DNA of 6,425 nt from Gammaproteobacteria bacterium (GTDB taxonomy: Bacteria; Pseudomonadota; Gammaproteobacteria; Pseudomonadales; Halieaceae). How positions within the stretch are numbered: position 1 is the first letter of the stretch; the number at the start of each line of letters is the position of its first letter. Positions 1 through 5,794 of the stretch are shown here, in pieces. Where the stretch lies: NCBI GenBank assembly GCA_029859085.1, contig JAOUDU010000161.1, forward strand, positions 1-6,425. The letters are read 5' to 3'. The translations under genes and the position numbers were made by a program. The notes under the pieces are model-generated. The model saw only the letters and a program-made list of their open reading frames with translations. It had not been told where the DNA came from and made no database searches.

Positions 1-1161
1 ACCACCGCAAGCCTGTGGGGTGTGACCGCCAGCCTGGTCGCCCTGGCCACAATTACCGTGGCCAGCCTCTGGCGCTGCACCCGGCCCTGGCCCGTGACAG
101 ACAACGAATTCCTTGCGCAACTGCTGATCGATGTGCTGGGCTGGACCGCGCTCATGTACTTCAGCGGCGGCGCCAGCAATCCTTTCGTGTCCTATTACAT
201 CGTGCCCCTGGTGGTCGCCGCCGCCGTACTGCCCTGGCGCTTTACCTGGCTGGTGGCCGGCACCTCACTGCTCGCCTATAGCCTGCTGCTCTACTACTAC
301 CGGCCCTTCCCCCTGTTCTCCCCCCATGCGCACATGGGCCACGGCGACGACGGCAATGTTCATATCCTGGGCATGTGGTTCAATTTTCTTTTCAGCGCCG
401 GCCTGATTACCTATTTCGTGGTCCGCATGGCGTCGATGTTGCGGCAGCAGGAGGCGCGTGCGGTGGCCCGGCGCGAGGACCGACTGCGCAACGACCAGAT
501 CATGGCGGTGGCGAGCCTGGCGGCCGGAACCGCCCATGAACTGGGCACGCCGCTGGCCACGATGACGGTACTGGTGGAGGAGATGCTGCACGATGACAGC
601 CTGGGCCGGCAGGCCCGGGAGGACTGCGAGCTGCTGCGCAGGCAACTGGCCCAGTGCAAGTCCACCCTGAACACCCTGACCCGCACCGCCGAACTGTCCA
701 GCGTGGGGCAGACCCGACGCCAGGCCCTCGGGGAGTTCGTGCAGCAGACCGTCGAACGCTGGGCCGTGCGTCGACCCGGGGTGAGCTATGACATCAGCCC
801 GGGCCAGGTGGCCGCCGGGGCGGCAATCGAATACGACTCCACCCTGTGCCAGGCCGTCGAGAACCTGCTCAACAATGCCGCCGATACCGGCTCCGAACGG
901 GTGGATGTGCATTACCAGTCCACCGGGCACGAGGCCCGCATCGTCGTCCGGGACCGGGGACCCGGCATCAGCGGCGAACTCCTGCGGGACATGGGCAAGC
1001 CCATTATCCGGGCCAGCCGCAACGGCCTCGGCATAGGCCTGCTGTTGAGTCACGCCACGGTTGAGCGGTGCGGTGGCCGGATCGAACTGCTCAATGCCAG
1101 GGACGGGGGCACCGAGGCCAACCTCTACCTGCCGCTCGCCGGGGAGCGCGAAGATGACTGA
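1..1161 (+). CDS. regB: RegB/PrrB-family redox sensor histidine kinase (5' partial)
   Basis: Membrane sensor kinase that in the RegB/PrrB/ActS/RoxS family senses respiratory redox state (quinone pool) and phosphorylates its partner regulator. The frame is open from base 1 to the stop, giving 386 residues; the family is usually about 440–460, so the N-terminus and first membrane helices lie outside the window. Residues below are counted from base 1. About four to five hydrophobic segments occupy residues 1–145. GGASNPF at 56–62 matches the conserved RegB quinone-binding heptapeptide GGATNPF. A His-rich loop (H109, H111, H114, H121) precedes the last membrane helix. The H-box has phospho-acceptor H179 in HELGTPLAT. 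C219 lies 40 residues later, the same spacing as His225–Cys265 of Rhodobacter RegB. ATPase boxes follow: N-box ENLLNNA (287–293), G1 DRGPG (318–322), G2 GLGIG (342–346). The stop overlaps the start of the regulator gene by 8 bases. The GTG at base 22 is internal to the reading frame and unlikely to be the start. The family call is strong; the signal sensed is inferred. Confidence 0.93.
   Translation, partial: TTASLWGVTASLVALATITVASLWRCTRPWPVTDNEFLAQLLIDVLGWTALMYFSGGASNPFVSYYIVPLVVAAAVLPWRFTWLVAGTSLLAYSLLLYYYRPFPLFSPHAHMGHGDDGNVHILGMWFNFLFSAGLITYFVVRMASMLRQQEARAVARREDRLRNDQIMAVASLAAGTAHELGTPLATMTVLVEEMLHDDSLGRQAREDCELLRRQLAQCKSTLNTLTRTAELSSVGQTRRQALGEFVQQTVERWAVRRPGVSYDISPGQVAAGAAIEYDSTLCQAVENLLNNAADTGSERVDVHYQSTGHEARIVVRDRGPGISGELLRDMGKPIIRASRNGLGIGLLLSHATVERCGGRIELLNARDGGTEANLYLPLAGEREDD
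1141..1146 (+). promoter_or_regulatory. Ribosome binding site of regA
   Basis: GGGGAG ends 7 bases before the ATG at 1154, inside the end of the kinase gene. It decides the start in favour of 1154 over the upstream in-frame ATG at 1061. Confidence 0.75.
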
Positions 1162-1693
1162 AACCGCTGGGAAAATCCTGCTGGTGGACGACGACCCCGT
1201 CTTCACCGGCGTCATGGCCCGGGGTTTCAGGCGGCGCGGGTTCACAACCCGCAGCTGCGCCACGGCGGAAGCAGCCCTTGCCGCCTGCCGCGAGTTCAGG
1301 CCCAGCCACATCCTGCTGGACCTGAATATGCCCGGCACCTCCGGCCTGGTGATCCTGCCGCGCCTGCTGGCGGCTTCCCCCGGAGCCGCCCTGGTGGTGC
1401 TCACCGGCTACTCCAGCATCGTGACCGCCGTGGAGGCCACCCGGGCGGGCGCCACCAACTACCTGTGCAAGCCGGCCACCATCGATGAAATACTCAGCGC
1501 ATTTGCCGGGGACGCCGGGGCCGCCCCGGCGGCGGTTCCCAGCGACCCCATCTCGGTGGAGCGCCTGGAATGGGAGCATATTCAGCGGGTGCTGCAGGAC
1601 TGCGCAGGCAATGTGTCGGCGACGGCCCGCGCCCTCGGGATGCACCGTCGCACGCTGCAGCGCAAGCTGCAGAAACGGCCGGTGCGGCGCTAG
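1154..1693 (+). CDS. regA: RegA/PrrA-family response regulator
   Basis: DNA-binding response regulator of 179 residues, close to the family length of about 184, and partner of the kinase just upstream. The receiver domain spans about residues 6–118: acidic pocket D12–D14, phospho-acceptor D56 in LLDLNMP, T84 in VLTGYSS, and K106 in CKPA. A short Ala/Pro-rich linker (about 118–132) leads to the conserved WEHIQRVL block (140–147) and a Fis-type helix-turn-helix at about 153–175 ([19 protein letters not shown]), almost identical to the RegA/PrrA/ActR/RoxR consensus. The family globally controls respiration, terminal oxidases, and in phototrophs photosynthesis genes; which targets apply here is not visible. 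The ATG at 1154 was chosen over an ATG at 1061 in the same frame because it follows GGGGAG at 7 bases, gives the family N-terminus, and overlaps the kinase stop by 8 bases, implying translational coupling. The stop codon overlaps the stop of convergent lipB. Confidence 0.95.
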   Translation: MTETAGKILLVDDDPVFTGVMARGFRRRGFTTRSCATAEAALAACREFRPSHILLDLNMPGTSGLVILPRLLAASPGAALVVLTGYSSIVTAVEATRAGATNYLCKPATIDEILSAFAGDAGAAPAAVPSDPISVERLEWEHIQRVLQDCAGNVSATARALGMHRRTLQRKLQKRPVRR

Positions 1694-2316
1694 CGGGACT
1701 CCACCCGGGCGGCCGCGATAGCCAGCAGGCGCCTGCCCACCGCAGCCATATCGACCTCTGCGGTGGGCAGCAGCGCGGCCATCGAGGTCACCTGCAGGCC
1801 CCGGTAACCGCAGGGGTTGATGCGCCCGAAGGGTTCCAGGTCCATGTCCACATTGAGCGCCAGGCCATGGTAGCTGCAGCCGCGGCGCACCCTCAGGCCC
1901 AGCGAGGCGATTTTCGCACCGTCCACGTAGACCCCGGGAGCCTCGGGTTTGGGAGCCGCGGCAATACCGTATTCAGCCAGCAGCTGGACGATGCTGTGCT
2001 CGATGGTATTGACCAGGTCGCGCACGCCCCAGCTGCGCCGCCGCAGGTCTATCATCAGGTAGAGAACCCACTGGCCGGGGCCGTGGTAGGTAACCTGGCC
2101 GCCGCGATCCACCTGGATCACCGGGATATCGCCGGGGGCCAGCACATGCTCCGCCCTGCCGGCCTGGCCCTGGGTAAAAACCCGGGGATGCTGCAACAGC
2201 CACAGCTGGTCGGGCTCATCAGGGGTGCGGGAAGCGGTGAGGTCCTTCATCGCCTGCAGGGTGGGCTCGTAGGCGACCAGCCCCAGCTCCCGCTGCAGCA
2301 CCGGGGGAATCGCCAT
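1690..2316 (-). CDS. lipB: Lipoyl(octanoyl) transferase LipB
   Basis: Transfers the octanoyl group from octanoyl-acyl carrier protein to lipoyl domains of 2-oxoacid dehydrogenases and the glycine cleavage H protein, the first step of cytoplasmic lipoate assembly; LipA then inserts sulfur. The 208-residue protein is full length. Signatures are QHPRVFTQG (42–50), [13 protein letters not shown] (70–82), [15 protein letters not shown] (126–140) with Lys135, and FGRINPCGY (163–171) with Cys169. Lys135 and Cys169 coincide in number with the catalytic Lys/Cys pair of E. coli LipB. The ATG overlaps the ybeD stop by one base (TGATG), so translation is probably coupled; only a weak GGGTG lies upstream. 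This appears to be the last gene of the leftward cluster. The lipA gene that often follows lipB is not here; the next gene is regA in the opposite direction. Identification is near certain. Confidence 0.97.
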   Translation of the reverse strand: MAIPPVLQRELGLVAYEPTLQAMKDLTASRTPDEPDQLWLLQHPRVFTQGQAGRAEHVLAPGDIPVIQVDRGGQVTYHGPGQWVLYLMIDLRRRSWGVRDLVNTIEHSIVQLLAEYGIAAAPKPEAPGVYVDGAKIASLGLRVRRGCSYHGLALNVDMDLEPFGRINPCGYRGLQVTSMAALLPTAEVDMAAVGRRLLAIAAARVESR

Positions 2317-2582
2317 CAGATAACCATTTGCACCCGACCGGTACCCAGCAGGCCCTGGTGCAGGGCCTCCAGTTGCTCGGGACCGGTAGCGGTAATAACG
2401 ACCGTGATCGCGGTAAAAGTGCCCTTGCTGGAAGCCCTGGCGGTGACCGCCGTGCGATCGAAGCCAGGCGCGTGCTGCTCGAATACGGTGAGGATTACCT
2501 CGCTGAGGTCCTCGGAGCTGCGCGCGAGGACCTTGATCGGGTAATCGCAGGGAAACTCAATTCTGGGCGGTTCCTGCTGCAT
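2316..2582 (-). CDS. ybeD: DUF493 (UPF0250, YbeD-like) small protein
   Basis: An 88-residue cytoplasmic protein of the YbeD/DUF493 family, compared with 87 residues in E. coli. Family hallmarks are visible: the [15 protein letters not shown] start (8–22), EQHAPGF (35–41), [29 protein letters not shown] (50–78) and a terminal VQMVI. The family has a small ferredoxin-like (ACT-like) alpha/beta fold. Its biochemical role is not established; it nearly always sits between dacA and lipB, so a link to envelope growth or lipoylation has been presumed from position only. It lies 33 bases after the dacA stop and has its own good ribosome site, then overlaps lipB by one base. No catalytic motif or signal peptide is seen. 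Confidence 0.95.
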   Translation of the reverse strand: MQQEPPRIEFPCDYPIKVLARSSEDLSEVILTVFEQHAPGFDRTAVTARASSKGTFTAITVVITATGPEQLEALHQGLLGTGRVQMVI

Positions 2583-2587
2583 GGAGA

Positions 2588-2593
2588 CCCTCC
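2588..2593 (-). promoter_or_regulatory. Ribosome binding site of ybeD
   Basis: On the minus strand, GGAGGG ends 5 bases before the ybeD ATG, in the 33-base gap after dacA. It is the strongest Shine–Dalgarno match on the leftward strand of this window. Confidence 0.75.
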
Positions 2594-2615
2594 ATTCGTT
2601 GTCAGCCCCCAGGCC

Positions 2616-3776
2616 TCAGGTGGCGAAAAGAGAGCTTATCCACATCATGATCGTATCCCAGAGCCGGGCGAAAAACCCACCGGGCTCCACTGCCTCAAGG
2701 GCTACCACCGGGGCTTCGTACAGCGTTTCGTCGCCGGCAACGAGTTTCACGGTTCCCACCTGGTCACCCACGGCCAGGGGTGCCACCAGCTGCGGGTTCA
2801 GCTCGACGTTGGTGGCCAGGCTCTTTGCCTTGCCCCGCGGCAGGGTCAGCAGGGTCTTGTCAATCAGGCCAACGGACACGAGGTCCTGCTGCCCTTTCCA
2901 GACCCGGGGCTTGTCCAGCTCGTGCATCGGGCCGAATACCTCGACCGTCTCGAAGAACCGGAAGCCGTAATTGAGCAGGCTGCGGGCCTCGTTCTTGCGC
3001 GCCTTGGTGCTCTTGGTACCCATGACCACGGCAATCAGGCGCATGTTGTTGCGCAGGGCTGATGCAACCAGGCAATAGCCGGCCTCGGCGGTGTGGCCGG
3101 TCTTGAGGCCGTCCACCGAGGGGTCCTCGCCGAGCAGCGAGTTGCGGTTGTACTGCTTGATGTTGTTGTAGGTGAAATCCCGTTCCTTATAGATCGCGTA
3201 GTGCTCGGGAAACTTCGTGATGATAGCCCTTGCCAGTATGCCCAGGTCCCGGGCGGTAACTACGTGGCTCGGGTCAGGCAGGCCGTGGGAGTTGACGAAA
3301 TGGGAGCCTGTCATACCCAGCGCCTGGGCCTGGGTGTTCATCATCTCGGCGAATACCTCTTCGCTGCCGGCCAGGTGTTCCGCCACCGCCACCGTGGAGT
3401 CGTTGCCGGAGGAGATAACGATGCCCCGCTCCAGGTCTTCAATACTCACGTCCTTGCCCGGCTCGATCCACATCAGCGAGGATCCGGCAAATATAGGGTT
3501 CTGCGACCAGGCGTTCTCGCTGACCGTCACCATGTCCTCCTTGTGCACCCGTCCCGCCGCCATCTCGTTGGCCAGCACATAGGCGGTCATCATCTTGGTG
3601 AGACTGGCTGGTGGCAGCTGCACGTCGGCGTTGTGTTCCGCCAGCACGGCGCCACTGGTGGCATCCATCAGGAAGTAGGCGGTGGCCTCGAGCTGGGGCG
3701 GAGAGGGTATGGTGTCGTCGGCGCGGGTTGCCAGGGCGATAATGGCAAGGAGCGAAAGCAGCAGTCGTTTAGTCAT
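2616..3776 (-). CDS. dacA: D-alanyl-D-alanine carboxypeptidase (PBP5/PBP6 type)
   Basis: Periplasmic, membrane-anchored penicillin-binding protein that removes the terminal D-Ala from peptidoglycan pentapeptides, limiting cross-linking and helping keep cell shape. With the start used here it has 386 residues. A signal peptide covers 1–19 (MTKR, hydrophobic 5–16, cleavage likely after Ala19). The three active-site motifs of the S11/PBP family are intact: SLTK with S58 and K61, SGN at 123–125, and KTG at 225–227. The PBP5 C-terminal beta domain follows (about 280–365), then an amphipathic tail (GGFFARLWDTIMMWISSLF) that anchors such proteins to the inner membrane. The start is uncertain: the in-frame ATG at 3815 would add 13 residues (E. 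coli PBP5 also has a long precursor N-terminus), and neither ATG has a clear Shine–Dalgarno sequence. I prefer 3776 because the resulting signal peptide is compact and the 3815 ATG lies inside a hairpin. The gene follows rlpA after about 140 bases and may have its own promoter. Confidence 0.95.
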   Translation of the reverse strand: MTKRLLLSLLAIIALATRADDTIPSPPQLEATAYFLMDATSGAVLAEHNADVQLPPASLTKMMTAYVLANEMAAGRVHKEDMVTVSENAWSQNPIFAGSSLMWIEPGKDVSIEDLERGIVISSGNDSTVAVAEHLAGSEEVFAEMMNTQAQALGMTGSHFVNSHGLPDPSHVVTARDLGILARAIITKFPEHYAIYKERDFTYNNIKQYNRNSLLGEDPSVDGLKTGHTAEAGYCLVASALRNNMRLIAVVMGTKSTKARKNEARSLLNYGFRFFETVEVFGPMHELDKPRVWKGQQDLVSVGLIDKTLLTLPRGKAKSLATNVELNPQLVAPLAVGDQVGTVKLVAGDETLYEAPVVALEAVEPGGFFARLWDTIMMWISSLFAT

Positions 3777-3809
3777 AACAGGATGGGGCCGTGGGGAGTA
3801 CAGGAAGCT

Positions 3810-3829
3810 GCGCATGTTAACCCATGCGC
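3810..3829. repeat. Perfect 7-bp inverted repeat in the dacA leader
   Basis: GCGCATG at 3810–3816 and CATGCGC at 3823–3829 are exact inverse complements around a 6-base loop (TTAACC on the plus strand). On the dacA transcript this would be a GC-rich hairpin ending 33 bases before the preferred ATG at 3776, and it contains the alternative ATG at 3815 in its 3' arm. No T-run follows on the minus strand, so it is not a standard terminator; an operator or leader hairpin is possible. Confidence 0.5.
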
Positions 3830-3867
3830 GGTTTCAACGAAAGAAACGGCTGTAGCGGCGCGAAGCC

Positions 3868-3918
3868 AGTGTCATGTCCGGTTAATTCGCATTATTTCAG
3901 CGTGCCGGACAGGACACT
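3868..3918. repeat. 51-bp dyad with 14-bp arms at the rlpA stop codon
   Basis: Arms 3868–3881 and 3905–3918 pair at 13 of 14 positions (only 3874/3912 mismatched), around an AT-rich 23-base centre, unusual for this GC-rich window. A further 3-bp pairing (3888–3890 with 3900–3902) sits inside. The outer edge covers the last two bases of the rlpA stop codon. In the leftward transcript it would fold right after translation ends, but no T-run follows, so it is not a typical intrinsic terminator. It could be a transcript-stabilising or attenuating hairpin, a REP-like palindrome, a protein-binding dyad, or a very small relic with terminal inverted repeats. No direct repeat flanks it. The structure is certain as a pattern; the function is not known. 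Confidence 0.6.
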
Positions 3919-4750
3919 ATGGCAGCGGCTGGCCGCCTTCATAGCCGGCCAGCCGCAGCTGCTGCTGTACCGACTCGATCTCGCCGGCGCCCGACATGGG
4001 CCCGATGCGCACCCGGTACAGCAGGTTCGCGCCGGACTGCACCTCGCTGACAAACACCGGCGGCGCCAGCAGCTCCTGCAACCGTTCCTGCAGGCGCAGG
4101 GCGGAGGATTCGGAGCTGTAGGCGCCGAGCTGCAGGTAGCGATAATCCCCGGCGACGGTGCCGCGGCGATCATCCACCCCGGCGACGTCCAGCACCTCCA
4201 CTGCCACCTGGGCCGTGCCCTGCTCCATATAACCGAGCTTGACCGCGGCCCCGTAGGACAGGTCGATCACCCGGTCTGAGTGGAAAGGACCGCGGTCGTT
4301 TACCCGCACGATAATGCTCTTGCCGTTGCCGAGGTTGGTCACCCGGGCATAGCAGGGTATCGGCAGGGTCTTGTGGGCCGCGCTGGCCAGGTAAAGGTTG
4401 TAGATCTCGCCGTTGGAGGTCTCGTGGCCGTGAAACTTGGCGCCGTACCAGGAGGCGGTACCGGTGACCCTGTAGCCCTTGTGATTGCCCAGCACCTCGT
4501 AGGTAACACCATCGACGATGTAGGGGCTGTTGTTGCCCGCCGACAGGATCGGGTCCGGGCGGGGGATGGCATCGTGCACGTCCTCCGGGTCAATGGGAAT
4601 CGGCGGCGCCCCGTCCCGGGCGTGCTGGTAGCGGGAGGGCAGGCTCGCGATATCGGGCGCCGGTTCAGGGGTTGGCGTGGGCTGGCTGGTACAGGCGGCG
4701 GTAACCAGGGCCAGCAGTCCGACCAGCGCAAACAGCGGCCGCGCTATCAC
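3917..4750 (-). CDS. rlpA: RlpA septal ring lipoprotein / lytic transglycosylase
   Basis: Outer-membrane lipoprotein that binds denuded glycan strands through its SPOR domain; in Pseudomonas aeruginosa RlpA is a lytic transglycosylase acting at the septum. With the GTG start it has 277 residues: signal peptide 1–19 with lipidation Cys20 (VTAAC, Thr at -3 is slightly off consensus), a Pro-rich linker (22–32), the double-psi beta-barrel domain (about 97–178; GTASWYG, SNGE, ASAAHKTLP, RVNDRGPF), and a C-terminal SPOR domain (about 201–275). E115 in NGE, H126 in SAAH (11 apart, as in the P. aeruginosa catalytic pair) and D152 in NDRGPF are present, so the enzyme is predicted active. GTG at 4750 is preferred over the ATG at 4795 because it overlaps the mltB stop as GTGA and starts directly at a lipoprotein signal; the longer version would place 15 non-signal residues in front. 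Its stop codon abuts a large inverted repeat. Confidence 0.93.
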   Translation of the reverse strand: MIARPLFALVGLLALVTAACTSQPTPTPEPAPDIASLPSRYQHARDGAPPIPIDPEDVHDAIPRPDPILSAGNNSPYIVDGVTYEVLGNHKGYRVTGTASWYGAKFHGHETSNGEIYNLYLASAAHKTLPIPCYARVTNLGNGKSIIVRVNDRGPFHSDRVIDLSYGAAVKLGYMEQGTAQVAVEVLDVAGVDDRRGTVAGDYRYLQLGAYSSESSALRLQERLQELLAPPVFVSEVQSGANLLYRVRIGPMSGAGEIESVQQQLRLAGYEGGQPLP

Positions 4751-5742
4751 GAGCTGACGCGCTCCGCCAGGCGCCGGCTCAGCTCGTACACGCACATCGC
4801 GTACATCGCGCTGTGGTTGTAGCGGGTGATGACATAGAAATTGTGCAGACCCAGCCAGTATTCATAACCGTTCTTCAGTTCGAACTTCATCGCCGTGGCC
4901 ATGGCCTTCGGATCCACCGGCGCCGTGGGCTCCAGCCCGGCTTTGATGAAATCCGCCACGGTGTGCCCGGGCTCAAGGTTTTTCCTGCCCTGGACGAACC
5001 ACTGCTCCGGTACCGGCCCCTTCGCGGTAGCGCCTACCACCACGGTGCCGCCCTTGGTCCAGCCATGGCGCTTGAAATAGTTGGCCACGGAGCCGATGGC
5101 GTCCACCGGGTTGGTCCAGATGTCCTCCACCCCATCGTCGTCAAAATCCACAGCGTAGCTCAGGTAACTGCTGGGCATGAACTGGCCGTATCCCATCGCG
5201 CCGGCGTAGGAGCCCTTGAGGGCCAGGGGGTCAAAGCCCTGCTGGCGGGTGAGAATCAGGTAGTTTTTCAGTTCCCCGGTGAAGAATTCCGAGCGCGGCG
5301 GGTAATCGAAGGCCAGGGTGGAGAGGGCATCGATCACCCGGTAACTGCCGGCATTCCTGCCGTAGTAGGTCTCAACCCCGATAATCGCGACGATGATTTC
5401 GGCCGGCACACCGGTTTCCCGCTCGGCCCGCGCCAGCGTGGCCCGGTGCTCCCGGTAAAACTCGATACCCTGCTCCAGGCGCTTGTCGTTGAGGAATATC
5501 TCCCGGTATTCATACCAGGGCTTGCTCTTTTCCGCAGGGCGGGAAATCGCGGTGAGGATGCTCTCCTGGCGCTGGGCGCTGGCAAAGACCAGCAGCAGCT
5601 GCTCCCGGTCGAAGTCCTGCTCCTTCACCAGCTGGTCCACCAGCGCCAATGCAGCGGGGTTAGTGTCATAGTTATCCGCTGCACAGGAGAATGTGCTCCA
5701 CAGGCAGGTCACCACCAGGGCGATTTTCAGGCGTACCGACAT
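4747..5742 (-). CDS. mltB: Membrane-bound/periplasmic lytic murein transglycosylase B
   Basis: Cleaves the MurNAc–GlcNAc bond of peptidoglycan with 1,6-anhydro product formation, in the periplasm. 331 residues, somewhat shorter than the 361 of E. coli MltB, with an N-terminal signal (K6, hydrophobic 7–18). The MltB core (GH103, SLT-2) is complete: catalytic E124 in GVETYYGR, AFDYPPR (144–150), MGYGQFMPSSY (183–193), and an EF-hand-like Ca-binding loop D199-x-D201-x-D203-G204 as in Slt35. The C-terminal GLHNFYVITRYN block is characteristic of MltB. The Cys20 near the signal end sits in TFSC, a poor lipobox, so lipidation is doubtful and cleavage by signal peptidase I is an alternative. The gene starts 52 bases after rodA and its stop overlaps the rlpA GTG by 4 bases. 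No strong Shine–Dalgarno sequence precedes the ATG; the 52-base gap is AT-rich with a T6 run on the coding strand. Confidence 0.95.
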   Translation of the reverse strand: MSVRLKIALVVTCLWSTFSCAADNYDTNPAALALVDQLVKEQDFDREQLLLVFASAQRQESILTAISRPAEKSKPWYEYREIFLNDKRLEQGIEFYREHRATLARAERETGVPAEIIVAIIGVETYYGRNAGSYRVIDALSTLAFDYPPRSEFFTGELKNYLILTRQQGFDPLALKGSYAGAMGYGQFMPSSYLSYAVDFDDDGVEDIWTNPVDAIGSVANYFKRHGWTKGGTVVVGATAKGPVPEQWFVQGRKNLEPGHTVADFIKAGLEPTAPVDPKAMATAMKFELKNGYEYWLGLHNFYVITRYNHSAMYAMCVYELSRRLAERVSS

Positions 5743-5794
5743 ACTCTACCACTCGATAAAAAATTGAGAAAACGTGTAACTGACTGCGAAGCGC

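Noticed and set aside
265..1404. Open frame of 379 codons on the minus strand opposite the kinase gene
   Set aside because: It is antisense to a gene with clear family motifs, spans into regA, and shows only low-complexity Ala/Gly/Gln-rich translation; typical of high-GC antisense frames.
1570..2544. Open frame of 324 codons on the plus strand over lipB and ybeD
   Set aside because: It runs antisense to two well-identified genes and has no recognisable domain.
3832..3919. Possible dacA promoters on the minus strand: TTGAAA at 3832–3837 and AATAAT at 3891–3896
   Set aside because: Each lacks a partner box at 16–18 bases: the TTGAAA has TGCGCA at the -10 place, and the AATAAT has TAGTGT at the -35 place.
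3093..3944. Open frame of 283 codons on the plus strand over dacA and the rlpA–dacA spacer
   Set aside because: Antisense to dacA, composition follows the complementary codons, and no family motif is visible.
4748..4795. ATG at 4795 as the start of rlpA
   Set aside because: It would overlap mltB by 49 bases and put 15 residues ahead of a compact lipoprotein signal; the GTG at 4750 gives a coupled GTGA overlap.
5743..5794. AT-rich rodA–mltB gap with a T6 run, considered as terminator or mltB promoter
   Set aside because: Only a weak, bulged stem precedes the T-run, and the possible -10 (TAGAGT, immediately before the ATG) and -35 boxes match poorly; not strong enough to annotate.
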